NCBI GenBank assembly: GCA_038257845.1
Contig: JBBSQL010000005.1
Location: 62,001-126,000 of the forward strand
Direction of reading: 5' to 3'
Origin: JAFDXJ01 sp038257845
GTDB taxonomy: Bacteria; Bacteroidota; Bacteroidia; Chitinophagales; Chitinophagaceae
DNA: 64,000 bases
Shown: positions 37,387-46,412 of the stretch, piece by piece
How positions within the stretch are numbered: the first letter of the stretch is position 1
Layout: each line of letters begins with the position of its first letter
Notes under the pieces: model-generated
The model's input: only the letters and a program-made list of their open reading frames with translations
Database searches by the model: none
What the model was told of the DNA's origin: nothing
Position numbers and translations under genes: made by a program

Positions 37387-38535
37387 ATGAACAAAATGCA
37401 GACGAAAGCCATTGCCTTAATTTTACTGTCAGGCATCATCTTTTCGCAACATGTACAGGCACAGGATCAAACAGCCCCAATAAATATCGTAACAACCGCT
37501 GTTCCATTTCTCCGTATTTCCCCGGATGCACGCGCCGGTGGTATGGGTGATGCAGGTATTGCAATCAGCCCTGATGCGAATTCGGGTTTCTGGAACCTGG
37601 CCAAAACACCTTTCGCTAAAAGTAACGCCGCTGTAGGACTTACCTATACACCCTGGTTAAAAGACATTGCGCAGGATGTATTCCTGGCAACGCTTGCCGG
37701 TTATTATAAACTGGATGATGAACAGGCGCTTTCTGCATCACTGAGGTATTTTAACCTGGGGCAAATACAATTCGTTGACTTTAATGGAAATTACCTGCAA
37801 ACGAGCAGGCCACGTGAAATGGCATTTGACCTTGGATACTCGCGTAAGATCTCCACAAATTTTGCCGTAGGTGTTGCACTGCGTTATATTAATTCGAATT
37901 TAGCGAATGGAAGTTTTGGCGGCGTTACATACAAAGCCGGAAATGCATTTGCAGCAGATCTTTCATTATATCATGATGGCACAGATGATGGTGGTGCAGG
38001 CCTGACCTACGGTTTATCACTATCCAATCTCGGTTCCAAAATAGGTTATACCAATGATGCCCAAAGCAAAGATTTTATTCCAGCCAATATCGGCGTTGGA
38101 GCAGCGTATAGCTGGGTATTTAATGAAACCAGCAAATTCACACTTGCATTAGATGTCAATAAATTACTGGTGCCTGCGATTCCGGAATACACTGGTGATA
38201 ATACTATTGATTCGACCAATCTTGCAAATTATCATAATTACAGTATTTTCGAAAGCTGGTTTAAATCATTTAACAATAAAGCCATTACTTTTTCACCTGG
38301 TGCCGAATATGTTTACAATGACCAGTTCGCGATTCGTGCAGGTTATTTTTATGAAGGTAAAAACCAGGGAGGCCGCAGGTATTTTACAGCAGGTGTAGGT
38401 TTGAAATACAGTGTATTTAATATCAATTTTTCTTACCTGGCGCCTTCCGGAAATGGCGTGACGAGAAATCCATTATCCAATACACTACGTTTCAGTTTAT
38501 TATTTGATTTAGATAATGTAGGAGGCGGGCAATAA
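37387..38535 (+). CDS. porV: Type IX secretion outer-membrane protein PorV (LptO)
   Basis: A 382-residue FadL-like barrel that shuttles T9SS cargo from the translocon to the PorU attachment complex. The signal peptide ends near HVQAQ. The mature start has the family pattern TTAVPFLRISPDARAGGMGD followed by AGIAISPDANSGFWNLAKTPF. The remaining sequence is strand-rich and finishes with an aromatic strand (LRFSLLFDL) and a short tail. It is divergent from gldJ, and a terminator separates it from ispF. PorU, which often neighbours PorV, is not present here. Confidence 0.92.
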   Translation: MNKMQTKAIALILLSGIIFSQHVQAQDQTAPINIVTTAVPFLRISPDARAGGMGDAGIAISPDANSGFWNLAKTPFAKSNAAVGLTYTPWLKDIAQDVFLATLAGYYKLDDEQALSASLRYFNLGQIQFVDFNGNYLQTSRPREMAFDLGYSRKISTNFAVGVALRYINSNLANGSFGGVTYKAGNAFAADLSLYHDGTDDGGAGLTYGLSLSNLGSKIGYTNDAQSKDFIPANIGVGAAYSWVFNETSKFTLALDVNKLLVPAIPEYTGDNTIDSTNLANYHNYSIFESWFKSFNNKAITFSPGAEYVYNDQFAIRAGYFYEGKNQGGRRYFTAGVGLKYSVFNINFSYLAPSGNGVTRNPLSNTLRFSLLFDLDNVGGGQ

Positions 38536-38548
38536 TAATTTTTAAAAT

Positions 38549-38590
38549 AATTGGCCGGTGTGAATATTCATTTCACCCGGCCAATTTTAT
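38549..38590 (+). terminator. Terminator after porV
   Basis: A long stem (AATTGGCCGG then GTGAA, one bulged T, pairing with TTCACCCGGCCAATT) with a 7-base loop is followed by TTATTTTAT. It lies between porV and ispF and ends 11 bases before the ispF ATG. Confidence 0.75.
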
Positions 38591-38600
38591 TTTATACAAT

Positions 38601-39080
38601 ATGAAAATGAGAATTGGAACAGGCATTGATTTTCACCGGCTGGAAGAAGGCCGTGATTTCTGGCTTGGCGGAATAAAAGTGCCACACATCAGGGGCGCAG
38701 TCGGGCACAGTGATGCGGATGTTTTATTGCATGCTATCTGTGATGCATTGCTTGGTGCTTTGTCCCTGGGAGATATCGGCAAACATTTCCCGGATTCAGA
38801 TATGGCGTATAAAAATATTGACAGTAAAATTTTATTGAAAAAAACTTATGCTCTGGTTCTGGAAAAAAATTTTGAGATCATTAATATAGATTCCACGCTT
38901 TGCCTGGAGAAGCCAAAAATTAATTCGTATATATTGGAAATGCGTGAAGTGATAGCAGGGGTTTTAGATATTTCGATGGAAGATATTTCGATCAAAGCAA
39001 CGACCGCTGAAAGGCTTGGTTTTATTGGCCGTGAAGAAGGTGTTATGGCTTATGCCACTGTTTTATTGAGGCAAAAATAA
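38601..39080 (+). CDS. ispF: 2-C-methyl-D-erythritol 2,4-cyclodiphosphate synthase
   Basis: Fifth enzyme of the MEP route to isoprenoids; it closes the cyclic diphosphate of MEcPP. The 159-residue length is normal for a trimer subunit. Metal-binding and active-site residues are present in GTGIDFHRL (Asp and His) and GHSDADVLLHAICDALLGA, with DIGKHFPDSD, and KATTAERLGFIGREEG at the end. The start is at MKMRIGTG; the second ATG two codons later is equally possible. It lies just after the porV terminator, so it probably has its own promoter or depends on readthrough. Confidence 0.97.
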   Translation: MKMRIGTGIDFHRLEEGRDFWLGGIKVPHIRGAVGHSDADVLLHAICDALLGALSLGDIGKHFPDSDMAYKNIDSKILLKKTYALVLEKNFEIINIDSTLCLEKPKINSYILEMREVIAGVLDISMEDISIKATTAERLGFIGREEGVMAYATVLLRQK

Positions 39081-39112
39081 AACCCGCTTCAAATGAATGA
39101 AACGGGTTTTGA
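39079..39112. terminator. Bidirectional terminator between ispF and susD-like gene
   Basis: AAAACCCG (39079-39086) pairs with CGGGTTTT (39103-39110), A-rich on one side and T-rich on the other, overlapping the ispF stop and facing the end of the convergent SusD-family gene. Confidence 0.7.
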
Positions 39113-39131
39113 AAAAACTTCAAAAGATTAA

Positions 39132-40496
39132 TTAATAACCATCATTTTGTGTAAGATTTAAATTTACCCTTAATTCTCTTTGCGGAATTGGGTAAACAAG
39201 TTTTGGATCATTCCAGTTAAACACACCTGCTGCGCCTTCAGTTCTTTTCAGATCATGCAATGTAAACCCTTCAAAGGCAAGTTCCAGTTTGCGTTCCAGC
39301 AATATATTATCCAGAGTCAGTTCATTCGCAGCATAATTTGATAAGTTAACGCGATGCCTGATCTTATTAATATCATTTACGGGATCTGTTCCAACGGAAG
39401 TTCCCATCCTGAAATTGGCTTCTGCCCTGATCAGGTACATTTCTGCCAGTCGAATGATATGAACATTTCCATATACATTTTCAAATTTGCCGGTATAGGT
39501 AGAACCGCCGGATGTATAGAAAAGATTTAAACGGTCGTCACCTGGTTCATAAAGATTTAAATGTTTATCTGTAATAGCGATATCTCCCCGGCCATCTGCA
39601 GAATAAAATTCCTGGAACACATTCGTACCAGCACTTGTTGTTACCTGCATGGCAAACAAATCTTCCGGGGTATTAGCTACTGGTCCGGGACTGGCTGGAT
39701 TTGGAAATTCATCAGCATAAGTCGCATTCAGGCTATAACCATTTGATGTGGCCGCACTGATGGCTTTGTTGGCAGAATTCGCTGCATTTTGATAATCGCC
39801 CTGTTGCAGGTAAATGCGTGCCAGCATAGCGGAAGCTGCAACTGAATTTGCAAAAAAACCATTCGTTGCAGGTAGCAGCGATTCTGCATCTTTTAAATCT
39901 TTGATTGCCTGTGCATACACTTCAGACACCGTACTCCTGGGCAACTGGCTTTCACCAGTAATAATTGTAGTTGCTGTAAGTACAATTGGCACACCCGGGT
40001 TAGAGGAAGGGTTTCCGTCGTTCCAGGCTTTGCCAAACATTCTTACAAGATCAAAAAGACAAGCGCCACGGATAAATTTCGCTTCTCCTTCCACTCGGTC
40101 TTTTTTCTCTTCAATCACAACGTCTAAAGCGCCTAACACATTATTTACATCATTGATCGCAGCATAGCCAGCCAGCCAGGTATCAGATACAAATTGGTTA
40201 TCAATAGGGATCGCTTTATTATAGATCTGCGTCATACCCTGGTAAGTGCCGGACCATTCCAGTTCATTATTATCACCGAGCAAATCCGCGCAAACGAAAA
40301 TACTCCCGCCATACATGTCAAAGTCTATGAGATCTCTGTAAGAGCCAACTAATGCTGCTTCTACGTCGTTACTGGTATTTAATGCCTGGCTATTTTCTAC
40401 ACTCTGGGTAGGTTTAATATCCAATTGTTTATTGCAGGAAAAACAGGCAAAAAACAGGATGAGGAGTGCGGTTAATTTTATATTATCTTTTTTCAT
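39132..40496 (-). CDS. RagB/SusD family nutrient-uptake outer-membrane lipoprotein
   Basis: About 454 residues from the ATG at 40496; an upstream start at 40523 would add nine residues before the signal peptide. The signal ends in a Cys-containing lipobox-like segment (FFACFSCNK). The helical TPR-like SusD fold is indicated by EGEAKFIRGACLFDLVRMFG, ASAMLARIYLQQGDYQNA, RLAEMYLIRAEANFR and the C-terminal LERKLELAFEGFTLHDLKR. It forms the lid of the SusC transporter encoded directly upstream. No glycoside hydrolase or regulator lies next to the pair, so the nutrient is unknown. Confidence 0.93.
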   Translation of the reverse strand: MKKDNIKLTALLILFFACFSCNKQLDIKPTQSVENSQALNTSNDVEAALVGSYRDLIDFDMYGGSIFVCADLLGDNNELEWSGTYQGMTQIYNKAIPIDNQFVSDTWLAGYAAINDVNNVLGALDVVIEEKKDRVEGEAKFIRGACLFDLVRMFGKAWNDGNPSSNPGVPIVLTATTIITGESQLPRSTVSEVYAQAIKDLKDAESLLPATNGFFANSVAASAMLARIYLQQGDYQNAANSANKAISAATSNGYSLNATYADEFPNPASPGPVANTPEDLFAMQVTTSAGTNVFQEFYSADGRGDIAITDKHLNLYEPGDDRLNLFYTSGGSTYTGKFENVYGNVHIIRLAEMYLIRAEANFRMGTSVGTDPVNDINKIRHRVNLSNYAANELTLDNILLERKLELAFEGFTLHDLKRTEGAAGVFNWNDPKLVYPIPQRELRVNLNLTQNDGY

Positions 40497-40547
40497 TGTA
40501 AAATATTTTATGTTTTGGATCATTGCTTTTTCTTTAAAGTAATTGGT

Positions 40548-43500
40548 TTAAAAACTTAAGTTGATACCAAAAACAATTGTTTTTACCTGTGGCGCTGAAT
40601 AAAAATCAAGGCCCAGGTGAATATTATCTGCCTCCCAATCCGTATTCACTTCAGGGTCCCAGCCTTTATATTTGGTAAAAGTGAAAAGATTTTGAGCCCT
40701 GGCATAAATTTTTGCGCTACTGATCTTAAACCTGGAAGTAATGGATGCTGGTAAAGTATAACTCAGCGTCACCGCTTTTACCCGCATATATGATCCATCA
40801 GAAATGTAACGGCTGGATGGATCTGTACCATTGGGATAAAATAAACGTGCTTCAGGAATCATGGTAATATCACCAGGATTTTTCCAGGCATTTAATTGAT
40901 CAAGGGTTTGGTTATCGAAACCATTACTTCCGCTGGAAGACATATACTGGCCGCCATCATTATAAACCTGGTTACCGGCAACACCCTGCAGCAGTACATC
41001 AAGCACGAGCCCTTTATAGGTGAATGTATTTCCTATGCCATAAATATAATCAGGATTTGGGTCACCCACAACCACATCTGATGCTAAATTGTAATCATTT
41101 GTTGTGGACCTGTCACGAGTGCCATCACTTTTCAGTGTATTTAAATAATATAAGGCATCTCCATTATTTGGATCAGCGCCGGCAAATTCCCTTGTATAGA
41201 AAATGCCCAGGGGTAAGCCTTCTATGGCTTTATTCACATCGGTTCCCAAAATCTGGCCGTTCAGGTTTGTAATCTTATTTTTATTGTTTGAAAAATTCAA
41301 TGAGGAAGTCCACCTGAAATCATGGCTGGAAATATTGGTTGTATTCAGTGTGATCTCATAGCCACTATTTTTCAAATTACCCACATTTTTAAATTGTGTA
41401 GCAAAACCGGACGTGCCTGGAATTTCCACGTTCAACAATAAGTCGCGTGTATTGCGTGTATAATAATCAAATTCAAGTTCTATCCTGTTTTTAAATGTAC
41501 TCAGTTCAAAACCGAAATCTGATCCGGCTGTTGTTTCCCATTTCAGGTTCGGATTTTCAATCTGATCCGGTCTTTGCCCAGCAATCCCGCCATAACCGCC
41601 ATTCCCCGAGAATAAGCCACGGGAAGCAAAGTTGGGAATTTCAGCATTCCCTGTTAAACCATAACTGGCTTTTAGTTTCAGGAAGTTTATCCAGCGGGAA
41701 TCCTGCAGGAATTTTTCTTCACTCATTATCCATCCCACAGATCCTGCGGGGAAAAATCCATACCTGTTATTGGCACCGAAACGGGAAGAGCCATCATACC
41801 GGCCGCTTAATGCCAGCAGGTATTTTCCATCAAACTTATAGTTCGCCCTTGCAAAATAAGATAAGAAACTGAAGGCTGTGGATGAAGAAAGCGCGTTTGT
41901 TTTTGATGCCGCGCTGGATAATTTTTTATACGCGTCACTTGGAAAATTTTCACCATCAGCCTCAGAATTGGCTGACGTTTGTTTTTGAAAACTTGATCCG
42001 GCAACAAGGTCTAAATCATTTTTCTCTTTGAAAGTAAGATTATATTGAAAAAAGTTATTGGTATTTATATTTAGCAACTGGTCTGATGTATAAAATCCTG
42101 AACCATTGGGAACGCCTGTATTCCTGGCCGTAAGCCTGCCATAATAAGCATCTTCAGTCTGGTTCAATTGATCCATTCCCAATTCGGAGCGGAAGGAAAG
42201 GCCTTTCACTAATTTTATCTGCGCAAACACATTTCCCAATGTCCTGTTGACTAAAGTATTATATACAGAATTATCTACACTGATCAATGGGTTATAATAT
42301 ACTGGATAATTGGTGTTGGGATTACCTGTATTAAGATCAAGTTCGCCGCTTAACAGGCCAGTTCGGGGATCTATCAATGGTGTAATTGGAGAAAGGGCAA
42401 CCAATTGTAAAGGCGTGGCAAATGCATCGTCATTTGATATCCGGTCATTCATCGTTCTGGCAAAACTCATATTCATACCAATGTTTAACCAGTCATTTAC
42501 TTCATGGTCGAGATTAAGCCGTGCACTGTATCTTTTCAGGCTATTCCTTACTAAAATTCCCGTTTGATCAAGGTATTGACCGGAAGCATAAAATTTTGTT
42601 TTCTCTGTTCCTCCTGAGAAATTTAAATCGTATTGGGAAATTGGGGCTCTTTGAAAAGCATGATCTTCCCAATTGGTATTGACTTTCGCTTTTTCCCAGT
42701 CATTATTTCCCGCGGAATACCTTGTAAACCTGCTGTTCACATAATCCAGTTCATCTGCAATGGCATCATCCAAATTTGTATAATAGCCATAAATAACATC
42801 CTGTTTTGCAGCACCAATTGCAGCCTGGGTGAAATAATCCACATATTGCTGGGAGGTTAAAAATTCCCTGTGCCCTGTGGGTTTTTGCAGGCCTGTGAAA
42901 TAACCAAACTCTACTTTAGATGTTCCTAATTTACCTTTCTTGGTAGTAATCAATACAACACCATTGGATGCACGAGAGCCATAAATCGCGGCGGCTGATG
43001 CATCTTTTAATATTTCAATGGATTCAATGTCATTGATATTGATATCTGCAAGCGGGCTGGTAGCTGCACCATTACTTGATAGATCGCTTGTGATTACGGG
43101 GATTCCATCAACCACATACAATGGTTCATTTCCCGCGGATACAGAAGATGCACCCCGGATTCTGACTGTGATTCCCTGGCCCAGTTTTCCATTTAATTGC
43201 TGCACATATACACCGGAAGCCCGGCCTTGCATGGCGCTTTCAAAACTGGTTACGGGTGTATTATTTAATTCTTTTGCACCCACTTTCGCCACGGAACCTG
43301 TAATGTCTTTTCTCAACTTGGTTCCATAACCTACCACCACTACTTCATTTAAATTGGATACGTTTTGTACCAGGGCAATATTGATATTCCCGCCATTTTT
43401 GATGGCCACTTCCTGGTCATCAAACCCAATAAATGAAATTGATAGTCTCTGGGCTTTATTATCAACCTTCATGGAAAAGTTCCCATCGGCCCCGGAAATA

Positions 43501-43652
43501 GCGGTCGTTTTTGCGCCTACTACTTTGATGGTTGCCCCAATGATCGGGGATCCGTCTTTTGCATCTGTAATTTTTCCTGAGATCTCCTTTTGGCTAAAAG
43601 CAAGCTGGAAAGAAAACAAAGCAAGGATAAAGCATAAAATTTTTGTTCTCAT
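40548..43652 (-). CDS. SusC/RagA family TonB-linked outer-membrane transporter
   Basis: A 1034-residue TonB-dependent receptor. The signal peptide ends near LAFSQ, followed by a carboxypeptidase-like domain (ISGKITDAKDGSPIIGATI). The TonB box region NEVVVVGYG comes next, then the plug domain with VRIRGASSVSAGNEPLYVVDG and SIEILKDASAAAIYGSRASNGV. The rest is a large 22-strand-type barrel ending in IVFGINLSF, with the terminal Phe of outer-membrane proteins. It is the first gene of a two-gene operon with the SusD partner (51-base gap). Start ATG at 43652 is directly before the signal peptide. Confidence 0.96.
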   Translation of the reverse strand: MRTKILCFILALFSFQLAFSQKEISGKITDAKDGSPIIGATIKVVGAKTTAISGADGNFSMKVDNKAQRLSISFIGFDDQEVAIKNGGNINIALVQNVSNLNEVVVVGYGTKLRKDITGSVAKVGAKELNNTPVTSFESAMQGRASGVYVQQLNGKLGQGITVRIRGASSVSAGNEPLYVVDGIPVITSDLSSNGAATSPLADININDIESIEILKDASAAAIYGSRASNGVVLITTKKGKLGTSKVEFGYFTGLQKPTGHREFLTSQQYVDYFTQAAIGAAKQDVIYGYYTNLDDAIADELDYVNSRFTRYSAGNNDWEKAKVNTNWEDHAFQRAPISQYDLNFSGGTEKTKFYASGQYLDQTGILVRNSLKRYSARLNLDHEVNDWLNIGMNMSFARTMNDRISNDDAFATPLQLVALSPITPLIDPRTGLLSGELDLNTGNPNTNYPVYYNPLISVDNSVYNTLVNRTLGNVFAQIKLVKGLSFRSELGMDQLNQTEDAYYGRLTARNTGVPNGSGFYTSDQLLNINTNNFFQYNLTFKEKNDLDLVAGSSFQKQTSANSEADGENFPSDAYKKLSSAASKTNALSSSTAFSFLSYFARANYKFDGKYLLALSGRYDGSSRFGANNRYGFFPAGSVGWIMSEEKFLQDSRWINFLKLKASYGLTGNAEIPNFASRGLFSGNGGYGGIAGQRPDQIENPNLKWETTAGSDFGFELSTFKNRIELEFDYYTRNTRDLLLNVEIPGTSGFATQFKNVGNLKNSGYEITLNTTNISSHDFRWTSSLNFSNNKNKITNLNGQILGTDVNKAIEGLPLGIFYTREFAGADPNNGDALYYLNTLKSDGTRDRSTTNDYNLASDVVVGDPNPDYIYGIGNTFTYKGLVLDVLLQGVAGNQVYNDGGQYMSSSGSNGFDNQTLDQLNAWKNPGDITMIPEARLFYPNGTDPSSRYISDGSYMRVKAVTLSYTLPASITSRFKISSAKIYARAQNLFTFTKYKGWDPEVNTDWEADNIHLGLDFYSAPQVKTIVFGINLSF

Positions 43653-43953
43653 AATTCAGTTTTGTTAATGATTTGCAAATTAAGTTTTTTTAACTATTAC
43701 AAGAAAAAAATAACAAATTATGTGCAAATGTGGATAACTTCTTATACCAATCTTTCAAATACAGGCAAAAAGAAAAGTCTGGCTTAACTAAACAATTGAG
43801 AAACAAGTGTAAAAAGCGAATTACCTGTAGAAAAATAATTTTATATAGGCTGAAATTCAATGATCAGGATTTTTATAAATAATTGATTTTTAGTCAATTA
43901 TATATAGTTTGAAAACCCAACGCATGTATTTTTTCAAACCTGTTGCAAAAAAA

Positions 43954-43961
43954 TAATTTTG
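43954..43961 (+). promoter_or_regulatory. -7-like element TAATTTTG upstream of the isolated terminator
   Basis: Exact TAnnTTTG match. The nearest TTG is only 8 bases upstream and the next is over 40 bases away, so the -33 part is missing. If used, transcription would start near 43968. Confidence 0.3.
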
Positions 43962-44015
43962 ATATGTTGGCCAAAATTGTAATTTAGTGCAAGAATTTAA
44001 TGGGTTAGTAAGTAG

Positions 44016-44046
44016 AAGGTTGGCAGCGGTGCCAACCTTTTTTTGT
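44016..44046 (+). terminator. Strong intrinsic terminator in the radA leader region
   Basis: A perfect 10-bp stem (AAGGTTGGCA with TGCCAACCTT) and a 4-base loop are followed by six T. There is no plus-strand gene upstream for over 2 kb in this direction, and radA starts 118 bases later. It must end a short RNA or act within the radA leader. Confidence 0.8.
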
Positions 44047-44163
44047 GCAAAAAACCCCTGGCTTAGAAACGTAAAATGTATTATTTTACAAGAATTTTTT
44101 TACAATCATTTTTTAGAAAAAATAGTTCGGCATTTCACAAAAAAATTATTGAGAAATATAATT

Positions 44164-45540
44164 ATGTCAAAAATAAAAGTTGCTTTTTTCTGTGGAAATT
44201 GTGGCTATGAAAGCCCTAAATGGCTGGGAAAATGCCCGGCATGTAATGAATGGAATACCTTCATTGAAGAAGTCGTAGATAAATCTGCTGGTAAAAAAAA
44301 CACGGAAAACCGTGCGCTATTCAGTGATGAAAAAAGAGTGGTGAAAACAATTGCATTGAAAGATGTTGACAACAATGAAATGTACAGGATTCTTACAAAA
44401 GACCCGGAACTCAACAGGAGCCTGGGTGGCGGCATTGTTCCGGGAAGTATTGTTTTACTGGCGGGAGAACCGGGTGTTGGTAAAAGTACTTTGCTGTTAC
44501 AGGATGCACTGGCATTGGAAGACATTAAAATTCTGTACATCAGTGGCGAAGAAAGTGAAGAGCAAATAAAGATGCGGGCAAATAGAATTGGTATGTCCAA
44601 TGATCAATTTTATTTACTTACGGAAACAGTAACCCAAACTATATTCAGTGAAATAAAAAAATTGAAACCCGGATTAGTTATTATTGATTCTATACAAACT
44701 TTGCAATCAAACTTTTTAGACGCTTCACCCGGAAGTATTTCACAGATCAGGGAAACGGCGGGAGAATTTCAGCGCTTTGCAAAAGAAACAAATATCCCGG
44801 TTTTTCTCATTGGTCATATTACCAAAGATGGCGGCATTGCAGGGCCGAAAATTTTGGAACACATGGTGGATACGGTGTTGCAGTTTGAAGGCGAACGCCA
44901 TTATGCATACCGCATTTTACGCACCTTAAAAAACCGCTTTGGCAGTACCGCTGAAATGGGTATTTATGAAATGACCGGCGAAGGCATGCAACCGGTTTTA
45001 AATCCTTCAGAAATTTTAATTCACCAGAAAGAAGGCGCATTAAGTGGCAGCGCGATCGCCGCGAGTATGGAAGGCATTCGCCCATTATTAATAGAAGTGC
45101 AGGCGCTTGTAACCCAAAGTGTATATGGCACACCGCAACGAACCGTCAGCGGTTTTGATTTGCGGAGATTGCAATTGTTGCTGGCTGTTTTGGAAAAAAG
45201 AGGTGGCTTTGCGTTTGGAATGAAAGATGTTTTTATCAATATCGCGGGTGGATTGAAAGTGGAAGACCCTTCGATAGACCTGGCAATTGTTTGTGCACTT
45301 TTGTCCTCGTATGAAGATACTGCTTTGCCGGAGAATCTTTGCTTTGCCGGTGAAGTTGGTTTGAATGGTGAAATAAGAGCAGTCAACCGTATCGAACAAC
45401 GAATTTCAGAAGCAGAAAAACTGGGCTTTGAAACCATCATGCTTTCCCGCTACAATAAGAAAAATTATAACAGTAAAAAATTCAGTATTGAGATTCGCGA
45501 AGTAGGTAAAGTGGAAGATGTATATAAAAACATTTTTTAA
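44164..45540 (+). CDS. radA: DNA repair protein RadA (Sms)
   Basis: A 458-residue RecA-like branch-migration ATPase used in recombinational repair. From ATG 44164 the protein starts MSKIKVAFFCGNCG. The N-terminal zinc finger has Cys10, Cys13, Cys24 and Cys27. Walker A is GEPGVGKST (101-109), Walker B is LVIID, and the RadA signature LKNRFGS follows. The C-terminal Lon-protease-like domain includes VFINIAGGLKVEDPSIDLAI. An open frame begins 59 codons earlier, but that part overlaps the terminator hairpin and is unlike RadA. comF follows after 40 bases, so the two may be co-transcribed. Confidence 0.96.
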   Translation: MSKIKVAFFCGNCGYESPKWLGKCPACNEWNTFIEEVVDKSAGKKNTENRALFSDEKRVVKTIALKDVDNNEMYRILTKDPELNRSLGGGIVPGSIVLLAGEPGVGKSTLLLQDALALEDIKILYISGEESEEQIKMRANRIGMSNDQFYLLTETVTQTIFSEIKKLKPGLVIIDSIQTLQSNFLDASPGSISQIRETAGEFQRFAKETNIPVFLIGHITKDGGIAGPKILEHMVDTVLQFEGERHYAYRILRTLKNRFGSTAEMGIYEMTGEGMQPVLNPSEILIHQKEGALSGSAIAASMEGIRPLLIEVQALVTQSVYGTPQRTVSGFDLRRLQLLLAVLEKRGGFAFGMKDVFINIAGGLKVEDPSIDLAIVCALLSSYEDTALPENLCFAGEVGLNGEIRAVNRIEQRISEAEKLGFETIMLSRYNKKNYNSKKFSIEIREVGKVEDVYKNIF

Positions 45541-45580
45541 ATCCTATTGTTTTTTTCGTCCCCGAATTGTATTTTGAAGG

Positions 45581-46282
45581 ATGTTTACAAAAGCATCTTC
45601 CTGCATCCATGATTTCAGCCATTTATTTTTTCCGCATAATTGTTTGGGATGCTACTCTGATGTTTTATCAAAAGAACATTTCTTATGCGCGGAATGTTTT
45701 TCTAAATTACCCGAAACCGGTTTTTTTAAACACACCGATAATGCCATGGAAAAAATATTTTATGGCAGGCTGGCTGTAAAGCAGGCCGGGTGCGCTTTCT
45801 ACTTTAATGATCATTCGATTTTACATCGGCTTGTCCTTCAATTTAAATACCGCGGGCGAAAAGATATTGGCCATTATCTCGGAAAATTAATGCGCAATCA
45901 CCTCCGCGAATCTGCACGCTTTGATCATTTGGATGCAGTCATTGCACTTCCCCTGAACAAAGCAAAAGAAAAGAAACGTGGCTATAATCAATCAGCTATT
46001 CTTGCTGGAAAAATTGCTGAAAGCCTGCAAATTCCGCTATTGGAAAATGTGATCGAACGAAAGATATTTACTGAATCACAAACGACAAAAAGCAGGATCG
46101 CCCGCTGGGAAAATATGCAGAATATTTTTACCGTTACTGATCCCTCCAAATTGGAAAATAAACATGTGTTGCTTGTAGATGACATTATTACAACCGGCGC
46201 AACGCTGGAAGGTTGCGGAATGGAAATTCTGAAAACCCCCGGCACCAGCCTTAGTCTTGCAACACTTGCATTTACAATTTAA
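45581..46282 (+). CDS. comF: ComF family phosphoribosyltransferase-like protein
   Basis: A 233-residue protein of the ComF group, linked to natural DNA uptake in other bacteria. An N-terminal zinc-binding part has CLGC and CAEC. The segment LQFKYRGRKDIG and the KKRGYNQSAILA motif follow. The C-terminal type I PRTase domain contains the PRPP-binding motif HVLLVDDIITTGAT. Length is typical. It lies 40 bases downstream of radA. The frame starting at 45567 is out of phase and not a gene. Confidence 0.92.
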   Translation: MFTKASSCIHDFSHLFFPHNCLGCYSDVLSKEHFLCAECFSKLPETGFFKHTDNAMEKIFYGRLAVKQAGCAFYFNDHSILHRLVLQFKYRGRKDIGHYLGKLMRNHLRESARFDHLDAVIALPLNKAKEKKRGYNQSAILAGKIAESLQIPLLENVIERKIFTESQTTKSRIARWENMQNIFTVTDPSKLENKHVLLVDDIITTGATLEGCGMEILKTPGTSLSLATLAFTI

Positions 46283-46412
46283 AAAGCACTCTTAATTTTT
46301 ATAAAAAAAATCAGGTCAACCACCCAACATTTTTTGTATGTTAAAACTAATGCCATTTATATTTTTCCCCGTAAAACTTTTTGTATTTTTACTTTAATTA
46401 AATAAAATTTTT

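Larger units (their letters stand above)
43653..44163. other. Intergenic region between susC-like gene and radA
   Basis: Over 500 bases without a credible gene; the open frame running into radA from 43987 has no family character before MSKIKV. It contains an AT-only hairpin at 43879-43901 and a -7-like TAATTTTG at 43954-43961. A very strong terminator follows at 44016-44046. The last two could define a short plus-strand RNA of about 75-80 bases or a leader attenuator for radA. Confidence 0.5.

Noticed and set aside
43879..43901. AT-only hairpin (ATAATTGA/TCAATTAT) upstream of radA
   Set aside because: Such stems are expected by chance in very AT-rich spacer; no T-run or conserved partner supports a function.
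43987..44163. 59-residue N-terminal extension of RadA
   Set aside because: It runs through a strong terminator hairpin and has no family resemblance; the zinc finger begins directly after ATG 44164.
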